A stretch of DNA of 64,000 nucleotides from Shewanella khirikhana (GTDB taxonomy: Bacteria; Pseudomonadota; Gammaproteobacteria; Enterobacterales; Shewanellaceae): contig NZ_CP020373.1 in NCBI RefSeq assembly GCF_003957745.1, positions 3,829,501 to 3,893,500 of the forward strand. Reading direction: 5' to 3'. A program made the translations under genes and the position numbers. Shown here in pieces: positions 41,675 to 49,545 of the stretch. Below the pieces are notes generated by a model, which saw only the letters and a program-made list of their open reading frames with translations, had not been told where the DNA came from and ran no database searches. Numbering within the stretch: the first letter of the stretch is position 1; each line of letters begins with the position of its first letter.

Positions 41675-41694
41675 ACCTAAAGTAAAGCTTAGGT
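41675..41694. promoter_or_regulatory. MerR-like dyad ACCTAA-N8-TTAGGT
   Basis: The 18-base core CCTAAAGTAAAGCTTAGG has the form of MerR-family sites (compare SoxR CCTCAAGTTAACTTGAGG), and copper-responsive CueR also belongs to that family. I cannot place good -35/-10 boxes on either side. A 10-bp palindrome GCTTGCAAGC follows at 41695. A copper link is an inference from position. Confidence 0.4.
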
Positions 41695-41717
41695 GCTTGC
41701 AAGCCGTACAGCGACCC

Positions 41718-41750
41718 TTAATTGATTAAATCCATTTGATTATCAATTAA
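41718..41750. promoter_or_regulatory. Dyad TTAATTGAT-N15-ATCAATTAA
   Basis: Nine-base perfect arms around an AT-rich centre lie 81 bases before the metal-rich protein gene. The half-sites include TTGAT and ATCAA, the arms of FNR/EtrA sites, but with a 17-base gap rather than four, so that assignment is not supported. Confidence 0.35.
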
Positions 41751-41830
41751 AAGTTTCAGTTTTTTGTTGCCCTGGGAACTTTTACTCAGCCATGCCGGTC
41801 TGATTAATCGACACATAAACGGAGCCAACC

Positions 41831-42229
41831 ATGAGCCTGAGATTGCCGCAACTGGCATTAAAACTCTTGCTGATTACCATGCTGCTGGGGCAAATACTGA
41901 CCCCGGTGCAGGCTCTTGTGTCGGTTGTGAATGCGCCCATGACCATGGGAGAGGTTTCCCATGAGGTCAGCGATGCAACAACACTGATGCCCAAGGTCAG
42001 CCACATGAGCACCATGATGGTGACAGGTGAGCACGACACCGACTGCCAGACCCACTGTGCCAGCCACAGCGAATCCGACTGCGCCCGTCACTGCGCCTCG
42101 GCAATGGCGTTGCCGATATTGCCGCTTCACAGCACCCATCATCACCCCCAGGATGCCGTTGCCACTGCGTCCTGGAGCCTGATTGCCTTTATAGGTTCAT
42201 TGCAAACTCCGCCTCCTGATTTGGCCTGA
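41831..42229 (+). CDS. Exported Met/His/Cys-rich protein, first gene of the copper block
   Basis: The protein has 132 residues and a Sec signal (LLLITMLLGQILTPVQA). The mature part holds Met runs (NAPMTMGE, SHMSTMMVTGEH), a Cys/His cluster (DTDCQTHCASHSESDCARHC) and a His-rich stretch (PLHSTHHHPQD). This composition suits binding of Cu(I), Ag(I) or Cu(II) in the periplasm. No family is known to me. GGAG lies 6 bases before the start. Similar small metal-rich proteins are often found upstream of copper efflux genes. Confidence 0.65.
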   Translation: MSLRLPQLALKLLLITMLLGQILTPVQALVSVVNAPMTMGEVSHEVSDATTLMPKVSHMSTMMVTGEHDTDCQTHCASHSESDCARHCASAMALPILPLHSTHHHPQDAVATASWSLIAFIGSLQTPPPDLA

Positions 42230-42300
42230 GTGTTTCTACACCCACGCAAAATTAACGTTGAATTTTTAGGGCACGCCTTTAGCGGCCCAGGAGTAATTGC

Positions 42301-42726
42301 ATGAAAACCTTTATCAAATCTTTTGTTATCACCGCTGGTCTGCTGCTTTCTTCCCTCGCCAGTGCCGCCACTATCAACCTGCCGGAACAGCTGGGATTGC
42401 AGGCTGTGAATGGCGAACGCGACATCACCAAGCCTCTGATGCTGCCCAAAGGCGACCACTTGCTGGAGCTGCGCTTTGCCGAGATGTACGCCAGCAGCGC
42501 CGACGACTCCGGTCAGTGGCTGCGCTCAGGTCCGCTGTATTTGCCGCTGCGCGTAGGCGATGAGCAACTGCTGACACTCACGCTGCCCAAGCTCTACAGC
42601 TATGATGAAGCCAGACGTTTTCTCAAGGCGCCAAAAGCTACGCTGAGCCGCGACGGCAAGTCGGACGGGCAAGTCATTCTGCTCGACCACGCGGCCATGA
42701 TGGCCAGGATGGCTGCAGCGCACTGA
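42301..42726 (+). CDS. DUF2057-like exported protein
   Basis: The protein has 141 residues with a Sec signal ending at LASAA. The mature part TINLPEQLGLQAVNGERD followed by LPKGDHLLELRFAEMY is the beginning of a DUF2057 (YccT-like) domain, a small beta-rich periplasmic fold of unknown function. The later FLKAPKATLSRDGKSDGQV is unremarkable. Unlike its neighbours it is not rich in Cys, His or Met. The start follows AGGAG at 8 bases. Its place in the copper block may be accidental. Confidence 0.65.
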   Translation: MKTFIKSFVITAGLLLSSLASAATINLPEQLGLQAVNGERDITKPLMLPKGDHLLELRFAEMYASSADDSGQWLRSGPLYLPLRVGDEQLLTLTLPKLYSYDEARRFLKAPKATLSRDGKSDGQVILLDHAAMMARMAAAH

Positions 42727-42809
42727 GCGACTGCAGCTTTGTGAGTAAAATCAATATCCAATTAAGTACTCTGTGCTAATATCGACGCTGTTCATGGTCT
42801 GAGGTCTTT

Positions 42810-43223
42810 ATGTCGCCGATGCTGCGTAAACCATTGCTGGTGATAGTTACCCTGCTTGCCCTTGTGGGACAGGCACTGGTGGGTAATGGCCACGCTATGG
42901 TGATGTCAGCCGACATGGACATGACCGAGACCATGGATAGCGCCGCGATGGCCGGACACCCGGAGATGGCAGAGCAGCAACACGCCTGTTGTGACAATCA
43001 GGACATGACCATGCTTCCCGACCACAGCATGTCCTCCTGTTGCGACGGCGACGGTTTCTGCAGTGGTGATTGCAACCACTGTCTGACCATCTCCATCAGC
43101 CTGAGCCTGCCTATCGCCAATTCCTGGCCAATGTCTTTTGGTCCGGAAGAAGCCCAGGCGCTACCCTTGCCTCATTTCCACTCTATTGCGCCCACTGTCG
43201 CTTTCAAGCCGCCCAAGGCCTGA
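42810..43223 (+). CDS. Exported Met/Cys/His-rich protein
   Basis: The protein has 137 residues with an N-terminal signal (LLVIVTLLALVGQALVGNGHA). The first half of the mature part is Met-rich and acidic (MVMSADMDMTETMDSAAMAGH). Then come HACCDNQDMTMLPDHSMSSCCDGDGFCSGDCNHC, seen as three blocks with CC, CC, and CxxxCxxC pairs. It resembles CopL-like and other small copper-locus proteins in composition only. The hydrophobic LTISISLSLPIA follows. GAGG lies 5 bases before the start. A role as a periplasmic Cu/Ag scavenger or sensor is inferred. Confidence 0.62.
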   Translation: MSPMLRKPLLVIVTLLALVGQALVGNGHAMVMSADMDMTETMDSAAMAGHPEMAEQQHACCDNQDMTMLPDHSMSSCCDGDGFCSGDCNHCLTISISLSLPIANSWPMSFGPEEAQALPLPHFHSIAPTVAFKPPKA

Positions 43224-43320
43224 ACGCACACCCTCAGCTTACGCAATTAATTCAGCTTATTTGAATATAAGGTCGTTGCAGCTATCCTCGTTTTGCTGCT
43301 GACCCGAGTGGAGTATCTGT

Positions 43321-43674
43321 ATGAAAACACTGATAGGCCTGTTTATGGCCGCCCTTCTGTCTGTCTCTGTGTCAGTCAGCGCTCAGGCTACGCCAGCCCA
43401 CGAGCACCATAGCCATCAGGCTGTGGCAGCCGAAGCCAGCCATGCCTGCCCCATGCATCCTGAAGTGACCGGCAAAGCCGGCGACAGCTGCCCCAAGTGC
43501 GGCATGGATCTTGAGGCCAAACACACCCATAAGTGCCCCATGCATCCTCAGGTAACCGGGGTTGCCGGTGACTCCTGCCCCGACTGTGGTATGGATCTTG
43601 AGCCCGATGGTGCAGCCCAGGGTGAGCATTGCGCCAACTGCCCGAAAAAAACCATGAACCACAAGCATCACTGA
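43321..43674 (+). CDS. Exported protein with two CPMHP heavy-metal-binding domains
   Basis: The protein has 117 residues, a Sec signal (ending ...SVSVSAQA) and a His-rich start (HEHHSHQ). Two HMBD repeats follow: CPMHPEVTGKAGDSCPKCGM at about 42-62 and CPMHPQVTGVAGDSCPDCGM at about 71-91. A short tail with CANCPKK and MNHKHH ends it. HMBD units are usually found at the N-terminus of CusB and CopA. This one is freestanding and could act as a metal donor to CusB, in the place of the missing CusF. The start follows GTGGAG. The cusB gene begins 28 bases downstream. Confidence 0.75.
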   Translation: MKTLIGLFMAALLSVSVSVSAQATPAHEHHSHQAVAAEASHACPMHPEVTGKAGDSCPKCGMDLEAKHTHKCPMHPQVTGVAGDSCPDCGMDLEPDGAAQGEHCANCPKKTMNHKHH

Positions 43675-43702
43675 CAGGCCAAGGGTGGAAATGAGGTTGA
43701 CT

Positions 43703-45283
43703 ATGAACACGAAAAAGCAAAAAAGCGCCTTGCTGCTCCTTGGCGCCAGCCTGGCCTTCGGCCCTGGCATGCCGGCCATGGTGCTGGCTAAAGATCATCA
43801 GCAGCACCAAGCGGCTCAAACCAATGAGGCGGCAATTTACCACTGCCCCATGCATCCCGAAGTGGAAAGCCACGAGCCCGGCCGTTGCCCCAAATGCAAG
43901 ATGTTTCTGGTGCCGGGCGCCGGCGCATCGTCCTTATCCGGCGAGCAACAGGCCGCGGTACAAAAAACCTATACCTGCCCCATGCATCCCGAGGTGGAAA
44001 GCCATGAGCCCGGCCGTTGCCCCAAATGCAACATGTTCCTTGTAGAAAAAGAAGAGGAAGAAGAAGCCGAACCTCAGGCAGAACCCAAAGCGGCAGAAGA
44101 TCACAGCGCCCATCAGGCCGTACAAAAAGACATTTTCGCCAAACCGGTCGCCAGCCCAATGGAAGGCGGCAAGGTTAAATATGTGTGCCCCATGCACGCC
44201 CACATCATCAGCGATGAGCCCGGCACTTGCCCCATCTGCGGCATGGATCTCGAGAAAGTCGAGATGGGCACCAGCCAGGAAGTGCAGGTGGATGTGTCCG
44301 GCAGCATGCAGCAGGCGCTGGCATTGCGGGTTGCCAAGGCCGAACGCGGCACCCTGTGGCGCTTTGTCTCCACCGTGGGGCAGATTGGTTACGATGAGAG
44401 CCAAATCCTGCATATCCACGCCCGGGTCAACGGCTGGATAGAGAAGCTGCAGGTCAGCGCCGTGGGCGACAAGGTCACCAAGGGGCAGCTGTTATATGAA
44501 ATCTACTCCCCGGATCTGGTTAACGCCCAGGACGACTATCTGCTGGCGCTGGACACCTTAAAGAAATCCGGCGATGCCGAGCGCTATCAGGAACTGGTGC
44601 GCAAGGCGGGACTGCGTCTCGAACTGCTCGGCATGAACGAAGCTCAGGTCAAGGCGTTGGCAAAATCGCGCAAGACCCAGTACCGGGTGCCCTTCTACGC
44701 CCGAGAGTCCGGGGTCATCACCACGTTGAACGTACGGGACGGCATGTACATCCAGCCAATGACCGAAGTGATGGCGCTGGCCGACATCAGCAAGGTGTGG
44801 GTGATTGCCGACGTGTTTGAGAACGAACAGAGCTGGCTTCGAGTCGGTCAGGGCGCCGAAGTGGCCGTGCCAGCCATGGGCATCAGCGCTATTCAGGGCA
44901 GCATCGATTACATCTACCCCGAACTCGACCCCGTGACCCGCAGTCTGCGGGTGCGGGTGGTGCTGACCAACAACGACAAGGAACTCAGACCCAACACCCT
45001 CGCCAAAGTGAAGCTGTACGGCGGCCCCAAGCGCAATGTGTTGTCCATTCCCCAGGAAGCCCTGATCCAAACCGGCAGCCAAAACCGGGTGATAGTGCGT
45101 AACTCAGACAACAGCTTCGTGGCCAAAGAAGTGGGCGTGGGCATGTTGTCACAGGGCAAGGCCGAAATTCTGTCGGGCCTTGACGATGGCGATCTGGTGG
45201 TGACCTCAGGTCAGTTCCTGCTCGACTCCGAAGCCAGCCTCAAGGGCAGTTTGATGCGCCTTGGCAGCGGCCATCAGCACTAG
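43703..45283 (+). CDS. cusB: RND efflux periplasmic adaptor CusB with three HMBD units
   Basis: CusB links the inner membrane pump to the outer membrane channel and hands Cu(I)/Ag(I) to CusA. The 526-residue protein has a Sec signal, then HMBD units at about 46-70, 90-115 and 160-185 (CPMHPEVESHEPGRCPKC twice, CPMHAHIISDEPGTCPICGM once). An acidic linker (EKEEEEEAE) lies between the second and third. The adaptor core runs from about 195 (barrel, lipoyl-like half VNGWIEKLQVSAVGDKVTKG, helical hairpin, then VWVIADVFENEQSWLRVGQ). The ATG at 43703 is preceded by GAGG; the frame from 43685 begins with GTG. E. coli CusB lacks HMBD units, but many other proteobacterial CusB proteins have one. Confidence 0.9.
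   Translation: MNTKKQKSALLLLGASLAFGPGMPAMVLAKDHQQHQAAQTNEAAIYHCPMHPEVESHEPGRCPKCKMFLVPGAGASSLSGEQQAAVQKTYTCPMHPEVESHEPGRCPKCNMFLVEKEEEEEAEPQAEPKAAEDHSAHQAVQKDIFAKPVASPMEGGKVKYVCPMHAHIISDEPGTCPICGMDLEKVEMGTSQEVQVDVSGSMQQALALRVAKAERGTLWRFVSTVGQIGYDESQILHIHARVNGWIEKLQVSAVGDKVTKGQLLYEIYSPDLVNAQDDYLLALDTLKKSGDAERYQELVRKAGLRLELLGMNEAQVKALAKSRKTQYRVPFYARESGVITTLNVRDGMYIQPMTEVMALADISKVWVIADVFENEQSWLRVGQGAEVAVPAMGISAIQGSIDYIYPELDPVTRSLRVRVVLTNNDKELRPNTLAKVKLYGGPKRNVLSIPQEALIQTGSQNRVIVRNSDNSFVAKEVGVGMLSQGKAEILSGLDDGDLVVTSGQFLLDSEASLKGSLMRLGSGHQH
43844..44035 (+). repeat. Direct DNA repeat inside cusB (two copies of an HMBD unit)
   Basis: Bases 43844-43900 and 43976-44032 are 57-base copies that differ at only two or three positions, 132 bases apart. 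Third-position identity this high points to recent duplication or gene conversion rather than old protein-level conservation. Confidence 0.85.
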
Positions 45284-45293
45284 GAGACAGGCC

Positions 45294-48200
45294 ATGTTGG
45301 ATTACATCATCAAGTCCTCTATCCGCCAGCGATTCATGGTGTTGATAGTGGCGCTCATGGTCACCCTCTGGGGGGTAAATGAGCTGAAAAAGACGCCGCT
45401 GGATGCCTTGCCTGACTTATCGGACGTGCAGGTGATCATCAAAACCAGCTACCCGGGGCAAGCGCCCAAGCTGGTGGAAGAACAGGTCACCTATCCGCTG
45501 TCCACCGCCATGCTGGCGGTGCCCGGTGCCAAAACCGTACGTGGCTTTTCCATGTTCGGCGACTCCTATGTTTATGTGATTTTTGAAGATGGGACCGACA
45601 TCTACTGGGCCCGTTCACGGGTACTTGAGTACTTAAGCCAGGTGCGTACCCGCCTGCCAACCGGGGTTGAACCGTCACTGGGGCCGGATGCCTCCGGCGT
45701 GGGCTGGGTCTACGAGTACGCCCTGGTCGACAGGAGCGGCAGCCTGGATTTGTCGCAGCTCAAGAGTCTGCAGGACTGGTACCTCAAGCTGGAGCTGCAA
45801 AGCGTGGCCGGGGTGTCCGAAGTCGCCACTGTGGGCGGCATGGAGCAGACCTATCAAATCGTGCTGGAGCCGGACAAGCTCGTCATCTATAAGCTGGATA
45901 TTGCCACCATCAAAAATGCCATCACCCGCGCCAACGGCGAGGCTGGCGGCAGCGTGGTGGAAATGGCCGAAGCCGAATACATGGTGCGGGCCAAGGGCTA
46001 CCGCCAGACGCTGGATGACTTTCGCGAAATTCCGCTTGGGGTGACCACCAGTGCCGGTACGCCGCTGCTGCTCAAAGACGTGGCCACCATCCGCAAGGGG
46101 CCTGCGTCCCGCCGCGGCATTGCCGAACTCGACGGTGAAGGCGAAGTGGTGGGCGGCATTATCGTCATGCGCTACGGCGAAAACGCCCTGGCCACCATAG
46201 ATGCAGTCAAGGCCAAGCTGGAAGAGCTCAAGGGCGGCCTGCCCAAAGGGGTGGAGATAGTGCCCACCTACGACCGCTCACAGCTGATTGAAAACTCAGT
46301 CGATAACCTCTTCTCCAAGGTGGTGGAAGAGATGCTGGTGGTGGGTCTGGTGTGTCTGGTATTTCTGCTGCACGCCCGCTCAACTCTGGTGGCGGTGTTC
46401 ACCCTGCCGCTGTCGATTCTTATCGCCTTTATCGTGATGAATCACATGGGCATTAACGCCAACATCATGAGTCTGGGCGGTATCGCCATCGCCATCGGTG
46501 CCGTGGTGGACGGCGCCATTGTGATGATTGAAAACCTGCACAAGCATCTGGAGCATTTCCGCGCCAAACACGACCGAGCCCCCACCACCCGCGAGCACTG
46601 GGAGGTGGTTACCGAGGCCTCGCTCGAAGTGGGTCCGGCGCTGTTTTTCTCGCTGCTTATCATTACCTTGAGCTTTATTCCGGTGTTTGCGCTGGAAGCC
46701 CAGGAAGGCCGATTGTTCGCGCCACTGGCCTACACCAAAACCTTCGCCATGGCGGCTGCATCCGTGCTGGCTATCACCCTGGTGCCGGTACTGATGGGCT
46801 ACTTTATTCGCGGCAAAATCCCCTCGGAAGAAGCCAACCCCATCAGCCGCTTTTTGATTGCCCTGTATAAACCTGCACTGAACAAGGTACTGGATTTTCC
46901 CAAGCTCACCCTGGCAGTGGCGCTGATTGCACTGCTCAGTGTCTGGTATCCCATGAGCCGCATGGGCAGCGAGTTTATGCCAGAGCTTGAAGAAGGTGAC
47001 CTGCTGTATATGCCAACCGCCCTACCCGGTATCAGCGCAGGCAAAGCAGCAGAGGTGCTGCAACAGACTGATCGGCTGATAAAAACCGTCCCCGAAGTGG
47101 CGCGGGTATTTGGCAAAATCGGCCGCGCCGAAACCGCCACCGACCCGGCGCCGCTGACCATGCTGGAAACCACCATCATGCTCAAACCCCGGGATGAGTG
47201 GCGCCAGGGCATGACGTTGGATGGCATAGTCGAGCAGCTGCAACAAACGGTGCGGGTGCCCGGCCTTACCAATGCCTGGGTGCAACCCATCAAGACCCGT
47301 ATCGACATGCTCTCCACCGGCATCAAAACCCCGGTGGGCATCAAGATCACCGGCGCCGATGTGGATGAGCTGCAAAGTATTGGTGCCAATGTCGAAGCCA
47401 TTCTGGCCAAACTGCCCAATACACGCTCGGCCTATGCCGAACGTGTGGGTGGCGGCCGTTACATAGATATCAGCCCCAAGCTGGACGTGGCATCGCGTTA
47501 TGGCATGACCCTGAACGATATTCAGGACGTAGTGCGCTACGCCGTGGGCGGCATGAACATAGGTGAATCGGTTCAGGGCGCCGAGCGCTACCCGATAAAC
47601 CTGCGCTACCCACGGGAGCTGCGGGATAACATTGAAAAACTGCGCGATCTGCCGGTGATCACCAAGTCGGGCCATTATCTGCCGCTGGGGAACCTTGCCG
47701 ACATCCAAATCAGCGATGGCCCGCCTATGCTCAAGAGTGAGAACGGCCGACTGATCTCCTGGGTGTTTGTCGACATTCAGGGCACGTCCATCGGGCAGTA
47801 CATCGATGTGGCCAAAACCGCGCTGGAACAGGAGCTGAATCTGCCGCCAAGGTACAGCTACAGCTTCGCCGGTCAGTATGAGTACATGCAGCGGGTCGAT
47901 GCCAAGCTCAAGCAGGTGGTTCCGCTGGCCATTGGCATTATCTTCATTCTGCTGATGCTCACCTTTGGCTCGGGCAAACAGGCGAGCATGATCATGTTGA
48001 GTCTGCCCTTTGCGCTGGTGGGCAGCACCTGGCTGCTGTACCTGCTGGACTACAACATGTCGGTGGCGGTGGCCGTGGGCATGATTGCACTGGCCGGTGT
48101 GGCCGCGGAATTTGGGGTGGTGATGCTGGTGTACCTCAATAACGCCATCAAACAAAAGCAAACCCTTGGCCAACTGCAGCAGGAAGCCGACCTGCGGGCC

Positions 48201-48446
48201 GCCCTGATTGAAGGTGCCGTGATGCGTATTCGCCCCAAGGCAATGACGGTGGCGACCATCTTCTTTGGTCTCTTGCCCATCATGTGGGGCGCAGGTTCCG
48301 GCAATGATGTGATGCAGAAGATCGCTGCCCCCATGGTCGGCGGCATGGTCACGGCGCCACTGCTGTCGCTGTTTGTTTTGCCCGCCCTTTATTTGCTGGT
48401 ATATCGGCGCATGCCGTTCGGCAAAAAAGGTGGCGATAACACTTAA
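45294..48446 (+). CDS. cusA: Cu(I)/Ag(I) efflux RND transporter CusA
   Basis: CusA is the proton-driven inner membrane pump of the heavy-metal RND group. It has 1050 residues, 12 helices and two large periplasmic loops. It starts LDYIIKSSIRQRFMVLIVALMVT. The three Met residues that bind metal in E. coli CusA (M573, M623, M672) have counterparts in LLYMPTALPG, APLTMLETTI and DMLSTGIK, so copper/silver specificity is likely. The GGIAIAIGAVVDGAIVMIEN helix with its Asp relay residue is intact. The ATG at 45294 follows AGGAGACAGGCC; the longer frame from 45261 overlaps cusB. No cusC follows. Confidence 0.94.
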   Translation: MLDYIIKSSIRQRFMVLIVALMVTLWGVNELKKTPLDALPDLSDVQVIIKTSYPGQAPKLVEEQVTYPLSTAMLAVPGAKTVRGFSMFGDSYVYVIFEDGTDIYWARSRVLEYLSQVRTRLPTGVEPSLGPDASGVGWVYEYALVDRSGSLDLSQLKSLQDWYLKLELQSVAGVSEVATVGGMEQTYQIVLEPDKLVIYKLDIATIKNAITRANGEAGGSVVEMAEAEYMVRAKGYRQTLDDFREIPLGVTTSAGTPLLLKDVATIRKGPASRRGIAELDGEGEVVGGIIVMRYGENALATIDAVKAKLEELKGGLPKGVEIVPTYDRSQLIENSVDNLFSKVVEEMLVVGLVCLVFLLHARSTLVAVFTLPLSILIAFIVMNHMGINANIMSLGGIAIAIGAVVDGAIVMIENLHKHLEHFRAKHDRAPTTREHWEVVTEASLEVGPALFFSLLIITLSFIPVFALEAQEGRLFAPLAYTKTFAMAAASVLAITLVPVLMGYFIRGKIPSEEANPISRFLIALYKPALNKVLDFPKLTLAVALIALLSVWYPMSRMGSEFMPELEEGDLLYMPTALPGISAGKAAEVLQQTDRLIKTVPEVARVFGKIGRAETATDPAPLTMLETTIMLKPRDEWRQGMTLDGIVEQLQQTVRVPGLTNAWVQPIKTRIDMLSTGIKTPVGIKITGADVDELQSIGANVEAILAKLPNTRSAYAERVGGGRYIDISPKLDVASRYGMTLNDIQDVVRYAVGGMNIGESVQGAERYPINLRYPRELRDNIEKLRDLPVITKSGHYLPLGNLADIQISDGPPMLKSENGRLISWVFVDIQGTSIGQYIDVAKTALEQELNLPPRYSYSFAGQYEYMQRVDAKLKQVVPLAIGIIFILLMLTFGSGKQASMIMLSLPFALVGSTWLLYLLDYNMSVAVAVGMIALAGVAAEFGVVMLVYLNNAIKQKQTLGQLQQEADLRAALIEGAVMRIRPKAMTVATIFFGLLPIMWGAGSGNDVMQKIAAPMVGGMVTAPLLSLFVLPALYLLVYRRMPFGKKGGDNT

Positions 48447-48510
48447 GCATGGGATGGTCAGCACCAAGGGCATGGCCATACCCTCCTAAAGTCTAGTTAT
48501 TGATCTGTAA

Positions 48511-48532
48511 GGCTTCCTCTTCGGAGGAAGCC
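48511..48532. other. Strong stem-loop with TTCG tetraloop after cusA
   Basis: GGCTTCCTC-TTCG-GAGGAAGCC is a perfect 9-bp stem, 64 bases after cusA. No T-run follows on either strand, so it may protect the mRNA end or need Rho. It lies 26 bases before the RNase T2 start. Confidence 0.6.
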
Positions 48533-48558
48533 TGATAAACTGGTGACATTTTGTGGTT

Positions 48559-49545
48559 ATGGGTTTATCAAACATGTCCCTGTTGCGGCGCCTTATCCCG
48601 CTCATTGCCTTAAGTCTTGTTGCGTCGGCAAAGGCCGATACCTTTGTTGCTGACCAAAACTGCCCCCTGTATCAGTCCAAAAACAAACTCACCAATCCAG
48701 GTGAGGTGATGACAGTCCCCGGACAGCGTTATTCCGTATTGGAAGTATTGGGTAACCCCAATCGCCCTGATTGGGTGCGTCTGGAAACGGCAGCTCTCAC
48801 CTCGTCGGCACGTTGGGTGAATGGACGCTGCGGTAAAATAGAGCAGCAGGGAGCAAGCGCCGACAGCGGCCGCTGTGATCTGGCAGGCGAGCAGGACAGC
48901 CATATTCTGGCCTTGAGCTGGCAAGGTGCATTTTGCGAACTTTACGGTAAGGGCAAACGTGAGTGTCATGCGCTGGAAGGCAACCCCGACGATGCTCGCT
49001 GGCAGGCACTTACCCTGCACGGTCTGTGGCCCAACAAAGCCAGTTGCGGTACCGACTATGGTTTCTGCGGCTCGGTACACCAAAAGGCACGCGGCTTTTG
49101 TAATTATCCGGCCATTACTTTGAACAAAGAGGCGGAAACTGCCCTGGCGGGCGTGATGCCGTCGGCTGAGTTTTCCACCTGTCTGGATCGTCACCAATGG
49201 TGGAAGCATGGCAGCTGTCAGACCATGGATGCCAGCGATTACTTTATCGAGGCCGCCAGGCTGACCCGATTGGTGAACGAGAGCCGCATGGTCAAGGCAC
49301 TGGCCCAGAGCAGTGGCAAGATGCAAACCACCGCCAATTTACGCAAGTTGTTTACCGAGGAGTTTGGTAAGCACAGCGGCAAGCGAGTGAGCTTTCATTG
49401 CAGCCGTGGCCTGCTGACCGAAGTGCGTCTGAGTCTGCCGGACAGGCTCGACAGTTCGATTGAAATCAAACACCTGATGGCCCGCAGCGGCCCCGACCTC
49501 AGAGACAGCTGCCCGGCCAGTTTTCTGGTGGACAAGCCAGGCTGA
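48559..49545 (+). CDS. Secreted RNase T2 family protein with SH3-like N-terminal part
   Basis: RNase T2 enzymes cut single-stranded RNA in the periplasm or outside. This protein has 328 residues: a Sec signal ending near SAKA, an SH3-like segment (about 25-95, with CPLYQSKNKLTNPG and RPDWVRLETA), and a T2 catalytic domain. The first active-site motif LTLHGLWPNK is intact. The second reads HQWWKHGSC, where most members have HEW..HG, so the acidic catalytic residue is Gln. The two His remain. I chose ATG 48559; GTG 48553 and ATG 48574 are other options. It is convergent with the VOC gene, with no gap between stops. Confidence 0.82.
   Translation: MGLSNMSLLRRLIPLIALSLVASAKADTFVADQNCPLYQSKNKLTNPGEVMTVPGQRYSVLEVLGNPNRPDWVRLETAALTSSARWVNGRCGKIEQQGASADSGRCDLAGEQDSHILALSWQGAFCELYGKGKRECHALEGNPDDARWQALTLHGLWPNKASCGTDYGFCGSVHQKARGFCNYPAITLNKEAETALAGVMPSAEFSTCLDRHQWWKHGSCQTMDASDYFIEAARLTRLVNESRMVKALAQSSGKMQTTANLRKLFTEEFGKHSGKRVSFHCSRGLLTEVRLSLPDRLDSSIEIKHLMARSGPDLRDSCPASFLVDKPG

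Larger units (their letters stand above)
41498..41830. other. Intergenic region between cymA and the copper block, rich in palindromes
   Basis: No gene is seen in these 333 bases. It must hold the divergent promoters of cymA and of the first copper-block gene. Three strong dyads lie in it and are listed separately. The 41510-41640 part has no clear motif. Confidence 0.6.

Noticed and set aside
47022..48479. 485-codon minus-strand frame opposite cusA
   Set aside because: CusA is clear over the whole stretch; the antisense frame shows only His/Gln/Gly-rich sequence and no start signal.
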